Notes: generated by a model not told the origin, from the sequence alone. A stretch of DNA of 64,000 bases from Thomasclavelia ramosa DSM 1402 (GCF_014131695.1 NZ_CP036346.1:248001-312000), one strand, 5' to 3'; shown: positions 33,784 through 46,130, counted from the stretch's first letter. Made by a program: numbers and translations.

Positions 33784-34242
33784 TTAGATAGAATTAATTT
33801 CTTCATTTGAAATGACTTTTATATCAGCAGATTGATATATAATTAATCCAATAATGACGATAATACAACCAATCAATTTGTTAAGGGTGAAGACGTGATA
33901 GATATAATAGTCTAGTATCATTCCACTAAGTAATTGAGAGATAAAAGTAATTAGAGTTAGCTTGATTGGAGTAACTTTGGAAACGACGATGTTTAAAATT
34001 AGAACATTAAAGACACCAATTATTCCTCCAACTAACATTATTAGATCTATCTTTGTAAATGAAATGTTTTTGAATGCTGGTAACAGGGTAAAAAATAAGA
34101 GAATTGAACTAGTAAGCAAACCAGTAAAGTAATTAAAGAAAGTGCTTTGATAAGGACCGATTTTTTTTGCTAAATATCCATTTATGGAACGGCTTAAAAC
34201 AATAGTCATACCGCTAGCTATTGCACATATTATTGCAATCAT
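33784..34242 (-). CDS. YdcZ-type DMT-superfamily membrane protein (second of pair)
   Basis: 152 residues, almost wholly hydrophobic, with five predicted helices. It resembles the DMT/YdcZ (DUF606) family: an early SGMTIVLSRSINGYLAKKIG, then GPYQSTFFNYFTGL and a conserved TPIKLTLITFISQLLSGMI in the fourth helix. Half-size DMT proteins often work as heterodimers encoded by adjacent genes; here the partner gene overlaps by 4 bases. The substrate is unknown. Confidence 0.75.
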   Translation of the reverse strand: MIAIICAIASGMTIVLSRSINGYLAKKIGPYQSTFFNYFTGLLTSSILLFFTLLPAFKNISFTKIDLIMLVGGIIGVFNVLILNIVVSKVTPIKLTLITFISQLLSGMILDYYIYHVFTLNKLIGCIIVIIGLIIYQSADIKVISNEEINSI

Positions 34243-34658
34243 TTAACCATCACTCCAATTCCAATTGTGACAATTATTAAACTTAACCATTTAAGTGGTG
34301 TTAGTTTTCTTTTTAATGACCCTAGCCAGCCTTTAGATTCTAGGATGATAGAAATAATCATTTGACCCAGTAAGCCTAATGCTGTTAACAAAGCTGCACC
34401 GATATTATTGACAGCGATAATATTAAAAATTACAGTTAGTACACCAATTACTCCGCCGGTGTATAAAATAAAGGGTAAATGATGTTTAAAGGAAATTTCT
34501 TGCTTTTTTAAAAACATGATCAAGGTAAAAGTAATTAAACCAATCAAATGAATAATAACGGTTGCTAGATAAACACCACAGTGGGCAGATAGTTGACCAT
34601 TAAAAATATTCATGGTCGATACGATTAAACCACATAAAAAAGATAATAATAAATACAT
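34239..34658 (-). CDS. YdcZ-type DMT-superfamily membrane protein (first of pair)
   Basis: 139 residues with five predicted helices and the YdcZ/DUF606 look: STMNIFNGQLSAHCGVYLAT near the N-terminus and AALLTALGLLGQMIISIILE in the fourth helix. The start at 34658 (MYLLLSFLCG) has GGAGGTG six bases upstream, which rules out an upstream TTG. It is paired by overlap with the 33784 gene and divergent from a Crp/Fnr-type regulator, which likely controls it through the shared palindrome. Confidence 0.78.
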   Translation of the reverse strand: MYLLLSFLCGLIVSTMNIFNGQLSAHCGVYLATVIIHLIGLITFTLIMFLKKQEISFKHHLPFILYTGGVIGVLTVIFNIIAVNNIGAALLTALGLLGQMIISIILESKGWLGSLKRKLTPLKWLSLIIVTIGIGVMVK

Positions 34659-34700
34659 AGTTAACACCTCCAAATTTATTATAAAGAAAAGATATTGCTT

Positions 34701-34726
34701 TTAAATACGACATATGTCATATTTAA
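34701..34726. promoter_or_regulatory. 26-bp palindrome between the YdcZ pair and the Crp/Fnr gene
   Basis: TTAAATACGACAT and ATGTCATATTTAA form an inverted repeat with a single mismatched position, centred in the 81-base divergent region. Likely operator of the adjacent Crp/Fnr-type regulator. Confidence 0.65.
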
Positions 34727-34739
34727 GGTGGTGATATAT

Positions 34740-35399
34740 ATGAAAAATCGAGAGTATTATATCAATTTGCTTAAAGTTGAGCAGATGATGAGTGATGATA
34801 ATTATCAGTATCTTGAATTATGTGAGTTTTCTAAGGCTGAACATCTATTACATCAAGGGCAGATATTAGAATATTTATATATTCTTGTATCTGGAAGAAT
34901 TAAAAGCTGTCGAACGACTGCGAATGGAACAACAGTTTTATCAGCTTTTTCTAATCCAATCACAGTTACTGGAGAAGTTGAATTTCTAAATCATCATGAA
35001 GTCACTAATGATGTTTACGCACTCAAAAATACAGTTTGTTTTAGAATATCAGTGGCGCAATATGAAGATATTTTATTACATGATTTAATATTTATGCGTT
35101 ATTTAGCACGAACACTTTCAAATCGGCTATATCATGCTAATCATAATACTGCTATTTCAATTAATTATCCAGTTGAAAATCGTTTAGCTTCATATCTTAT
35201 TTCGAGTGCTCAACAATTGATCATTAAGGATAATTTTGTTCAAGTAGCAGAAATGATCGGGTGCAGTTATCGTCAGTTACAGCGAGTCTTAAATGACTTT
35301 TGTCAGTGTGGGTATCTTTGTAAGGTTAAACGAGGCAATTACTTGATTACGGATGAAAGTGCATTAAAAGCATTAGGTCAGGATTTGTATTATATATAA
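34740..35399 (+). CDS. Crp/Fnr-family transcription regulator
   Basis: About 219 residues. The N-terminal cyclic-nucleotide-binding-like beta roll (about 20-125) includes LLHQGQILEYLYILVSGRIK, and the C-terminal winged helix (about 145-215) includes VAEMIGCSYRQLQRVLNDF. No cysteine cluster of the Fnr type is seen, so an iron-sulfur sensor is unlikely. The start at 34740 follows AAGGTGGTGATAT. It is divergent from the YdcZ pair, and a long palindrome lies between them; it resembles YeiL-like members. Confidence 0.82.
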   Translation: MKNREYYINLLKVEQMMSDDNYQYLELCEFSKAEHLLHQGQILEYLYILVSGRIKSCRTTANGTTVLSAFSNPITVTGEVEFLNHHEVTNDVYALKNTVCFRISVAQYEDILLHDLIFMRYLARTLSNRLYHANHNTAISINYPVENRLASYLISSAQQLIIKDNFVQVAEMIGCSYRQLQRVLNDFCQCGYLCKVKRGNYLITDESALKALGQDLYYI

Positions 35400-35427
35400 A
35401 AACTAGGGTGGCTATGGCCATCCTAGT
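35396..35427 (-). terminator. Terminator of nrdD-nrdG (minus strand)
   Basis: Minus strand: AACTAGGATGGC pairs with GCCACCCTAGTT around a short loop, then TTTAT. The stem includes the nrdG stop codon. Confidence 0.7.
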
Positions 35428-35917
35428 TATCGTCATGAAGAATAATTGTATTAAAAGCAAGTGTTGGGCCTACTGCAATTACACGTTGATTTGCAGAACC
35501 TTTCCAATGTAATTGAGGATCTAATTGGGTAATTTCAAAGCGCCCATCAACGATTACATCAATATTTTTGATAAAATCAATCGTTTTAATATCATCAAAT
35601 TGGAAACCGGTATATAGCCAAATTGTTTTATCAGGATAACGTTCTTTAATTTCTTTAATCAATTGACCAACTTCATTAATTGAGGAAGGGTGGAGCGGAT
35701 CACCACCACTGAAAGTAATTCCAGAAATGTAATCTTTATCAAGTTCTGTAAAGATTTCAGCTTTAGCTTCAGCATCAAAAGGAATACCGCTAGTGACATC
35801 CCATGTTTGAGGGTTGTGACATCCCGGACATCGATGGGTACATCCTGAAAGCCAAAGAACTACTCGGAGCCCTTCACCATTTAACATATCATCTTTTGTT
35901 ATATTATGATAATTCAT
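35423..35917 (-). CDS. nrdG: Anaerobic ribonucleotide reductase activating protein (set 1)
   Basis: A 164-residue radical-SAM activase. The iron-sulfur cluster motif is CTHRCPGC (Cys-x3-Cys-x2-Cys, about residues 26-33), preceded by NGEGLRVVLWLSG and followed by FSGGDPL, the SAM-binding GGxP-type segment. NrdG uses a 4Fe-4S cluster and S-adenosylmethionine to generate the glycyl radical on NrdD. Its start overlaps the nrdD stop, so the pair is translated together. A second, distinct NrdG is encoded at 40539. Confidence 0.93.
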   Translation of the reverse strand: MNYHNITKDDMLNGEGLRVVLWLSGCTHRCPGCHNPQTWDVTSGIPFDAEAKAEIFTELDKDYISGITFSGGDPLHPSSINEVGQLIKEIKERYPDKTIWLYTGFQFDDIKTIDFIKNIDVIVDGRFEITQLDPQLHWKGSANQRVIAVGPTLAFNTIILHDDN

Positions 35918-38034
35918 TACATTGATTTCCGATCTGCAATTTCTGCCATTTTTGCATCATTTAAACGCGTATCCCCTTTAACTCGTGAATATGATAAATA
36001 ACCGTTCATCCGATCTATCTTTGTTAAGTTTTTACTTCCACATTTTGGGCAAACATCCATATTTAATTCTTCATGGCCACAATCATCGCAATAGGATAAT
36101 GATAGATTTACACCTTCATAAAAGCCTAATCTCATTGCACGTTTAAGTAAGGTTTTAAAAGCTTGCATGTTGTAATCGATTGGATATTTGACATATTGAA
36201 TCTTACCGCCATTACATAAGTCCCAAAAACGTTTTTCTTTATCTTGTTTTTCAATAGGACTAATTTCTTCAGAAACATGACAATGGAAAGAGTTGCTGAC
36301 ATAATCACGGTCACTAACGTTTTCAATTACACCATGTTTTTTTCGGAATTGTTGCACTTGAAGACCACAGAGGTTTTCTGCTGGGGTCCCATAAATAGCA
36401 TATAAACGACCATCTTCCTCTTTGAATTTTTCAACCATTTGATTAATATGTTCCATTGTTTTTAAAGCAAATGAACCATCTTCAACTAATGATTTTTTAT
36501 GTGCTAACTGTTCTAATTCATTTAAAGCAGTTATTCCAAAAGAAGCAGTAGCAGATTTTAAAATAGGTTTGATTTTATCATGTAGACCAAGATGCCCACC
36601 ATAGAAGCCTCCTTCACAATAAGCAAGAGGATTAACAGAGGCTTTCATCTCACCAAGATAATCATATGTTCGTAAATGTAACTTTCTAATTAAGTTTAAA
36701 TAATAATCTAATACATCAAAGAAAGGTTTACTTTCTTGTTTTGCTTTAGCATAAATAAGAGGCAAGTGGAGACTGATCGCTCCAATATTAAAGCGTCCTA
36801 CAAATACGGGAGTATCATTTTCATCAGCAGGATGCATTCCTCCTCGACGATACCAAGGTGATAAAAAGGCCCGGCATCCCATTGGAGAGATGATTTCTCC
36901 ATATTTTTTGTAGATTGAAGCTACATATCCTTCACCTGATAAGCTGAGCCAGTCAGGATACATTGTTTTGCTTGAACATAATACTGCTGCTTCAAATAAT
37001 TCTTCAAGTTCTTTACCCTCGCCATGGAGTTCTTCATCATATAAGAAAACAATCTTAGGAAATAAAACCGGTTTTTTATTTCCTTTTTTTCCTTGTCCAC
37101 GTCGACGAACATGAAGCATTTCAATTGAAGCCATTTTCGCAAATTTGCCAGTTCCTGTTCCTGTCGTCATTGTAATAAAAGGGTAGTCACCTCGGCTGGA
37201 TGAAACTGAATTAAATTTATATTCCCATCCTTGGAACCCTTGTCTAAATTCATTTAAAACATCACCCTCAGCTACTTTTGAAGCAGTTTCTGGATCTAAT
37301 CCTAAACTTAGATATTTTTCATAAAATAAATCAAAAGTCTTGATGGCATATGGTTCTAATAATAAATCAACGCTAGGAACAGTAAAACCACCATATTGTT
37401 GACTAGCTGCTGATAAAGTAATATCACCAATTACATCGAAAGCTACGTCTAGAGTTTTAGGTTCATTATACCAAAGATTTCCCATTTCAAATCCACCTTC
37501 AAGAACGCTTTTAACATCAAAAAGGCAGCAGTTCATTGTATCACGGCGGGCAGACATATCATGAATATAGATATAACCATCACGAATAGCTTGTAGTTCT
37601 TCAGTCGTAAGGAAGAATTTTTTATATAACTCTTTATTTAATTCATTAAAAATCAAACTTCGTTTGGTCGATACTAAAGCACTATCAGTATTACTGTTTT
37701 CTTTATCTCCAATATACATGATTGATTGTGATTTTTTATAGACCTCATCTAACATTGCCACGAAGTCTTGTTTGTAGTTCCGGTAATCACGATAGCTTTT
37801 TGCTACTTTAGGGTTGATTGCATCTAAAGCACCTTCAACAACATTGTGCATTTGAGAGATAGTAATTTCATTGCTATTGAAATCTTTAACTCGGGCTTCA
37901 ACAAAATCACAAATTTGTGCTTCTTCACCTTCTTTGAATTTATATAAACAGCGTGTCGCAGATTTATTGATTGCTGTTACAACTTTTTGTATATTAAAAA
38001 GCTCTTTAGTATTATCTTTCTTGATTACGTACAT
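35917..38034 (-). CDS. nrdD: Class III (anaerobic) ribonucleoside-triphosphate reductase (set 1)
   Basis: About 705 residues. An N-terminal ATP-cone (about 1-90) is followed by the ten-stranded barrel with MNCCLFDVKSVL and the conserved SPMGCRAFLSPW. The C-terminal zinc ribbon is CDDCGHEELNMDVCPKCG. The glycyl-radical site is in RMNGYLSYSR (Gly about 678). It makes dNTPs from NTPs without oxygen. The start at 38034 has GGAGG 8 bases upstream. It belongs to a different NrdD lineage from the copy at 38377, judging by the different sequence around the active-site cysteines and radical loop. Confidence 0.92.
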   Translation of the reverse strand: MYVIKKDNTKELFNIQKVVTAINKSATRCLYKFKEGEEAQICDFVEARVKDFNSNEITISQMHNVVEGALDAINPKVAKSYRDYRNYKQDFVAMLDEVYKKSQSIMYIGDKENSNTDSALVSTKRSLIFNELNKELYKKFFLTTEELQAIRDGYIYIHDMSARRDTMNCCLFDVKSVLEGGFEMGNLWYNEPKTLDVAFDVIGDITLSAASQQYGGFTVPSVDLLLEPYAIKTFDLFYEKYLSLGLDPETASKVAEGDVLNEFRQGFQGWEYKFNSVSSSRGDYPFITMTTGTGTGKFAKMASIEMLHVRRRGQGKKGNKKPVLFPKIVFLYDEELHGEGKELEELFEAAVLCSSKTMYPDWLSLSGEGYVASIYKKYGEIISPMGCRAFLSPWYRRGGMHPADENDTPVFVGRFNIGAISLHLPLIYAKAKQESKPFFDVLDYYLNLIRKLHLRTYDYLGEMKASVNPLAYCEGGFYGGHLGLHDKIKPILKSATASFGITALNELEQLAHKKSLVEDGSFALKTMEHINQMVEKFKEEDGRLYAIYGTPAENLCGLQVQQFRKKHGVIENVSDRDYVSNSFHCHVSEEISPIEKQDKEKRFWDLCNGGKIQYVKYPIDYNMQAFKTLLKRAMRLGFYEGVNLSLSYCDDCGHEELNMDVCPKCGSKNLTKIDRMNGYLSYSRVKGDTRLNDAKMAEIADRKSM

Positions 38035-38376
38035 TCTTTTGTCCTCCATAATAAGTTTCGTAAATTAGTATATTAGAGAATTATCGACTTGAAAAGTAAA
38101 ATGCTCTATTAGTAGTAAACAAATATTTTTTGTTGATATTTTAGGAAAATAGCAATTATTTTTGTTAGATGATGATAGTACTAGATGTATCAAAATAGAT
38201 AATTTACTAATTTTCTAAAATTGAAAAAAACTAGAGAAATTAATATAAATATCAGTTATAATTAATATTTGTGTGCATTGCCAATTGAATATTTTAATGA
38301 GGTGATGATGCGTATTATTTTTATAAAAAAAGTTTTAGTGTTAACATAATAAAAGAGATTTTTAGGAGGGAACAGA
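38035..38376. promoter_or_regulatory. Divergent promoter region of the two nrd units
   Basis: 342 AT-rich bases without a gene of convincing quality. Features seen: AACAAA-TATTT-TTTGTT inverted repeat (38118-38134) and a GAGGTGATG-preceded 13-codon frame from 38308 that I do not trust. I searched by eye for NrdR boxes (ACACTATATATTGT type) and found none. Confidence 0.4.
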
Positions 38377-40536
38377 ATGAAAGTTATTAAAAGAGATGGG
38401 CAAAGCGTTGAGTTTGATGCTTCAAAAATTGAAAAAGCAATTTTAAAAGCAATGCAGTGCGGAAGCGGGATCGTTGATTCTAAATGTGCTCATGATATTG
38501 CTGTAGAGATAGAAAACTGGCATCAATTCAGTGATAATAATATTTCGATATATCGAATTGAGGGACAAGTTTTTGAAAAATTAATTGAAAAAGGACAAAT
38601 CTTAACTGCTAAAGCATATGAAGGATATCGTAAAGTTCGGGAGTTTCAAAGAGAAACAAATACGATTGACAAAGAGATATATGGAATTGTAAACCAAACT
38701 AATAAAGAAGCAATGGAAGAAAATTCAAATAAAGATGCTACAGTTTTAGCAACTCAAAGAGATTTGATTGCTGGTGAATTTTCAAAAGATTATTGTCGGC
38801 GGCTATTATTACCACCTAAAATTGTTCAGGCACATGATGATGGAATCATTCATTTCCATGATATGGATTACTATATCCAAAAAATGCATAATTGCGATCT
38901 TGTCAATTTAAAGGATATGTTTGCTAAAGGAACAGTTATTAATGATAAGTTGATTGAAACACCTAAATCATTACAAACAGCTTGTACTGTGGCAACTCAA
39001 ATCGTACAACAAGTAGCTAATGGTCAATATGGTGGACAAACTATCTCATTAGCTCATTTATCACCATATGTGCGTTTAAGTTATGAGAAGCACCAACGAA
39101 ATGTTCGTAATGAAGGTCGTTTGATTGGAATTGACTATAGTGAAGAACAAATTATTAAGATTGCTAAATCACGCCTACAAGATGAAATTAAAGCCGGAAT
39201 TCAAACGATTCAATATCAAATTAATACTTTCTCAACTACTAATGGACAAGCACCATTTTTATCAGTGTTTATGTATTTAAGAGAAGAACCTGAATATATT
39301 GAAGAAACAGCAATGCTAATTGAAGAAACATTAAAACAACGATTTATTGGAATGAAAAATCCTGTTGGGGCTTATGTGACACCAGCTTTCCCAAAACTTT
39401 TATATGTTCTTGATGATAATAATGTACCGCAAGATAGTAAGTATCGTTATTTAACGGATTTAGCAGTTAAATGTGTCTCAAAGAGAATGATGCCAGATTT
39501 TATTTCTGCTAAGATCATGCGTGAAAACTATGAGGGACAAGTATTCCCTTGCATGGGATGCCGTAGTTTCTTATCACCATGGAAAGATGAAAATGGTGAA
39601 TACAAGTGGTATGGTCGTTTTAATCAAGGAGTAGTGACATTGAATCTTGCTGATGCTGGTCTGTCAGCTAATCATAAATTAGATAACTTTTGGAAAATCT
39701 TAGATGAACGTTTAGAATTATGTAAAGAGGCCTTGATGTTACGTCATGAAAGTTTAAAAGGAACACTAGCAGATGTTAGCCCGATTCATTGGCGTTATGG
39801 AGCTTTAGCTCGTTTAGAGTCAGGGAAACCAATTGATAAGCTTTTGGAAAATGGGTATTCAACAATTTCCTTAGGGTATATTGGTTTATATGAATGTGTT
39901 GTAGCTTTAATTGGTCAAACTCATACTTCTAAAGAAGGAAATGAGTTAGCAACAAAGATCATGGAACGTTTAAGAAGTGCTTGTGACAGCTGGAAAGAAG
40001 AAACAGGATTAGGTTTTGGTTTATATGGAACTCCAGCAGAATCAACTACATATACATTCGCTAGAGCATTAAAGAAACGTTTTGGAATTGTTGAAGGAAT
40101 TACTGATAAGGATTATTTAACAAATTCATACCATGTTAATGTTAAAGAACATATTGATGCTTTTGATAAACTGCAAGTTGAAGCAAAATTCCAAAAAGTA
40201 TCTTCTGGCGGAGCAATCAGTTATGTTGAAGTCACTAATATGTCAGAAAATTTAGATGCTTTATCAGCGTTGATTGACTATATGTATAACACAATTCAAT
40301 ATGCAGAGATTAATACAAAATCAGATTATTGTCAGGAATGCGGATTTGACGGCGAAATCTTACTAGATGAAAATCGGGAATGGTATTGTCCAAATTGTGG
40401 AAATCGTAATCATAAAACTTTAAATGTTTGTCGTCGTACTTGTGGTTATTTAGGTGATAATTTCTGGAATCAAGGTAGAACACAAGAAATTGCTGAACGT
40501 TTTGTTCACTTAGATAATCATCTTTATGGTGAGTAA
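38377..40536 (+). CDS. nrdD: Class III (anaerobic) ribonucleoside-triphosphate reductase (set 2)
   Basis: 719 residues. ATP-cone at the N-terminus (VIKRDGQSVEFDASKIEKAI), active-site cysteines in MHNCDLVNLKDMF and FPCMGCRSFLSPW, a zinc ribbon CQECG...CPNCG, and the glycyl-radical motif RRTCGYLG (Gly about 690) near the C-terminus. HNCDLVNLKDM is the form known from the E. coli/T4-type class III enzymes. Complete and apparently functional. It starts after TTTTAGGAGGGAACAGA, 2 bases separate it from its nrdG, and it is divergent from the other nrdD. Confidence 0.92.
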   Translation: MKVIKRDGQSVEFDASKIEKAILKAMQCGSGIVDSKCAHDIAVEIENWHQFSDNNISIYRIEGQVFEKLIEKGQILTAKAYEGYRKVREFQRETNTIDKEIYGIVNQTNKEAMEENSNKDATVLATQRDLIAGEFSKDYCRRLLLPPKIVQAHDDGIIHFHDMDYYIQKMHNCDLVNLKDMFAKGTVINDKLIETPKSLQTACTVATQIVQQVANGQYGGQTISLAHLSPYVRLSYEKHQRNVRNEGRLIGIDYSEEQIIKIAKSRLQDEIKAGIQTIQYQINTFSTTNGQAPFLSVFMYLREEPEYIEETAMLIEETLKQRFIGMKNPVGAYVTPAFPKLLYVLDDNNVPQDSKYRYLTDLAVKCVSKRMMPDFISAKIMRENYEGQVFPCMGCRSFLSPWKDENGEYKWYGRFNQGVVTLNLADAGLSANHKLDNFWKILDERLELCKEALMLRHESLKGTLADVSPIHWRYGALARLESGKPIDKLLENGYSTISLGYIGLYECVVALIGQTHTSKEGNELATKIMERLRSACDSWKEETGLGFGLYGTPAESTTYTFARALKKRFGIVEGITDKDYLTNSYHVNVKEHIDAFDKLQVEAKFQKVSSGGAISYVEVTNMSENLDALSALIDYMYNTIQYAEINTKSDYCQECGFDGEILLDENREWYCPNCGNRNHKTLNVCRRTCGYLGDNFWNQGRTQEIAERFVHLDNHLYGE

Positions 40537-40538
40537 CG

Positions 40539-41066
40539 ATGAGATATGCTCAAATTCGAAAAACGGATATTGCTAACGGAGAAGGAATTAGGGTATCTTT
40601 ATATGTTCAAGGTTGTAAACGACATTGTCCAAACTGTTTTAATCCCGAAACTTGGGATTTTACTGGCGGGAATAAATTTGATTTAAAAACTGAAAATATT
40701 TTAATTAAATTAGTAAATCAGCCGCATATCGTAGGAATCACGATTCTTGGTGGTGAACCATTAGAGTTGGAAAATCGCCAGGATGTTTCCATTTTATTAA
40801 AACATCTTAAGGAACAATGTCCTAATAAGACAATCTGGTTATATTCTTCTTTCTTATATGAAGAAATCAAAGATTTTGATGTTGAGATTTTATCATATTT
40901 AGATGTTTTAATTGATGGACCGTTTGTTGAAGCATTGAAGGATCGTAAATTAAGATTCCGTGGATCCTCAAATCAACGATTAATAGATGTAAAAAAATCA
41001 TTAGCTAATGATGAGGTTATTTTATATCAAGATAGCCGTTATTATAAAAATGATAAAGAGGTATGA
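40539..41066 (+). CDS. nrdG: Anaerobic ribonucleotide reductase activating protein (set 2)
   Basis: A 175-residue radical-SAM activase with CKRHCPNC (about residues 26-33), NGEGIRVSLYVQG before it and LGGEPLE after it. It is similar in size to the set 1 protein but clearly diverged in sequence. It should install the glycyl radical on the NrdD encoded 2 bases upstream. A terminator overlaps its stop codon. Confidence 0.92.
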   Translation: MRYAQIRKTDIANGEGIRVSLYVQGCKRHCPNCFNPETWDFTGGNKFDLKTENILIKLVNQPHIVGITILGGEPLELENRQDVSILLKHLKEQCPNKTIWLYSSFLYEEIKDFDVEILSYLDVLIDGPFVEALKDRKLRFRGSSNQRLIDVKKSLANDEVILYQDSRYYKNDKEV

Positions 41067-41084
41067 CCATATCATACCTTTTTT
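41059..41084 (+). terminator. Terminator of nrd set 2
   Basis: AGGTATGA/TCATACCT stem, 5-base loop, then a T run; it starts inside the last nrdG codons. Confidence 0.88.
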
Positions 41085-41229
41085 ACATAAGTAATATTTT
41101 TAAGTGTTGAAGACATATCTACGAGATATTTAAATAGATGATTTCAAGAAAAAATGAAACTCAAATTTTTCTTTCTAGTAATTAGAATCAAGATATCTTA
41201 TAATATAAGGAAAGGTTAAGGGATATTTT

Positions 41230-42012
41230 ATGAGTAATATAAGGATTCAATTATTAAATGTAATCAATAGAGAATCATCAAATTCAATGAATTTTATTAT
41301 CGCACAGTATATTTTAGAAAATCTTGATAGGCGAAAGGTAATTACTACTAAAGAATTAGCTGATAATTGTAATGTATCAAAGTCTTCAATTAGCCGCTTC
41401 TGTCGTAAAATCGGGTATGAGGATTTTATGGAGCTTCAATATGCGATTGCAACATATAACTCATTTATTGCAGAAAGATTTTCTCATATTGATGGTGTTA
41501 CAACCAAAGATTATGTTGTGAACTATTTCGAACGTTCTAAAGAAATAATTAATTATTTAAATCAAAATATGGATACGGACACTCTCGAAGAGTTAGTTAA
41601 AGATATTCATGACTATAAGAGAGTAGTTTTAATGGGACATGTTCAATCTAGTTTTCCGGCTATTTCCCTTCAATATTATTTAACGATTTTACATAAATTC
41701 ATTTATTCAACACAGGATCCAAATGAACAAAGAGAAATGCTGGAGACTTTAGATGATCAAAATCTGATTATTATTTTTAGTGCCGGGGGAAGATTTTTAG
41801 AAAGAGTGCTGGATCGTTTGAGTGTTATGGATAGAGAAAATGGTCCTAAAATATATATGATAACTGCAAATAAGTTAAAACATTTTCCTTTTGTTCATAA
41901 ATATATTGAATTATCTGAAGAATTTAGTTATTCATCGTCCGTTATATTAGAGATGTATTCTAATCTTATTTCGCTTATTTATCATAAAAAATATACTGAT
42001 AATTATTATTGA
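41230..42012 (+). CDS. RpiR-family transcription regulator of the beta-glucoside unit
   Basis: 260 residues. The RpiR helix-turn-helix shows ADNCNVSKSSISRFCRKIG (about 50-68). The C-terminal SIS domain (about 110-230) is divergent but keeps VVLMGHVQSS and LIIIFSAGGRFLERVL. It lies just upstream of a GH1 enzyme and EIIBCA permease on the same strand, separated by a terminator and a palindrome-bearing leader, so it probably controls those genes in response to a phosphosugar. Confidence 0.87.
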   Translation: MSNIRIQLLNVINRESSNSMNFIIAQYILENLDRRKVITTKELADNCNVSKSSISRFCRKIGYEDFMELQYAIATYNSFIAERFSHIDGVTTKDYVVNYFERSKEIINYLNQNMDTDTLEELVKDIHDYKRVVLMGHVQSSFPAISLQYYLTILHKFIYSTQDPNEQREMLETLDDQNLIIIFSAGGRFLERVLDRLSVMDRENGPKIYMITANKLKHFPFVHKYIELSEEFSYSSSVILEMYSNLISLIYHKKYTDNYY

Positions 42013-42064
42013 TGATAAAGTAAGAGATTTAAGCAAGAGTAGTTAAATGTGTTTCATAAATAAC

Positions 42065-42097
42065 AAAATCCAAGGCTTAAAAGCCTTGATTTTATTT
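42065..42097 (+). terminator. Terminator of the RpiR gene
   Basis: AAGGCTT/AAGCCTT stem with flanking A/T pairs and the T-rich tract ATTTTATTTT. Confidence 0.8.
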
Positions 42098-42172
42098 TCC
42101 TGTTCATATGAGAATCAGTGGAATAGTCTAAGAAAATATAAGTCTTTTAAAAGAGAGTGAGGATATAATAGT

Positions 42173-42232
42173 ATGACGATCAAGCGCTCAATAGCTAAGG
42201 ACTTGATCAACATATTCTTATCTCTTTTTTAA
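42173..42232 (+). CDS. Possible 19-residue leader peptide upstream of the GH1 gene
   Basis: Frame MTIKRSIAKDLINIFLSLF, then TAA, with GAGG 10 bases before the ATG. The frame overlaps an inverted repeat GATCAAG (42178-42184)/CTTGATC (42202-42208) and ends in TCTCTTTTTT. A TATAAT at 42164-42169, between the ribosome-like site and the ATG, could instead be a promoter, in which case the transcript would start inside this frame. Uncertain. Confidence 0.25.
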   Translation: MTIKRSIAKDLINIFLSLF

Positions 42233-42264
42233 TAAATGACAAATAGTTATTAAAGGTAAGCTTT

Positions 42265-42283
42265 TGTTTCATGTTTTGAAACA
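42265..42283. promoter_or_regulatory. Palindrome upstream of the beta-glucoside genes
   Basis: TGTTTCA and TGAAACA arms separated by 5 bases. Candidate RpiR operator. The inner pattern TTTCA-N5-TGAAA recurs upstream of the MATE gene at 52971 and the GH1 gene at 58240. Confidence 0.5.
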
Positions 42284-42300
42284 GTGTGCCAGCTTGTGAA

Positions 42301-42326
42301 AAATCACAGATTAAGTGATTTTTTTT
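42301..42326 (+). terminator. Leader hairpin with T run before the GH1 gene
   Basis: AAATCAC/GTGATTT stem, 7-base loop, followed by TTTTT. It lies 44 bases upstream of the GH1 start and may attenuate the operon; a TATACT box just after it (42329-42334) could give a second start. Confidence 0.6.
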
Positions 42327-42336
42327 ATTATACTAA

Positions 42337-45639
<3,303 letters not shown>

Positions 45640-45668
45640 AACTAAATAAACACATCTAGATAAAAAGC

Positions 45669-45772
45669 AGGTAAAGAGTTGTTCTGAACTGCTCCCTCCT
45701 AGGTGACAAGTCATTAATTTACTTGTCTACTTAGAAGGGAGCATATCATTCATCAGTTTACCTATTTTTTCT
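45669..45772 (+). terminator. Branched terminator after the beta-glucoside operon
   Basis: Nested pairings: outer AGGTAAA/TTTACCT (45669-45675 with 45757-45763), middle GCTCCCT/AGGGAGC (45691-45697 with 45736-45742) and inner ACAAGT/ACTTGT. A run of six T follows. More elaborate than the other terminators here. Confidence 0.6.
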
Positions 45773-46130
45773 TTTATAATAATATAAATAAAATCACTTC
45801 ATAAATATATAGGAAAAGTTTGGAAATGAGACTAAATCTATAGTATAAAAATTATAACTCATAATAATAAAGATTGTTTAAAAAGAAAATTTTGATATAA
45901 TGCATAGAAGTAACTAAATATTAAGAGGTGCAAGATTGATAGGGCAATTAAAAATTGGTTAGAATAATTAAAAAATATGTTTAATTAGCGAACTGCTCAA
46001 TTGCTTTATTTTATATCAATTAATCAAATAAATTTAGATTTATTAAGAGACAAAAGATAGATTAATGTACCTTATTAGTTAAATATGTGCTATACTGTTT
46101 TTGTTGAAAATTTTATTAGGGAGTAGAAAA
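45773..46130. other. AT-rich intergenic stretch before pssA
   Basis: About 360 bases without a supported gene. A possible promoter (TTGATATAAT near 45890) and the TATACT box at about 46091 upstream of pssA are visible. No DnaA boxes or parS-like sites were found by eye. Confidence 0.5.

Noticed and set aside
38308-38349. Short frame after GAGGTGATG upstream of nrdD set 2
   Set aside because: Only 13 codons, no overlapping hairpin or terminator, and no other support.
38035-38376. NrdR boxes between the two nrdD genes
   Set aside because: Expected from the biology but not found by eye; only a weak AACAAA/TTTGTT repeat is present.
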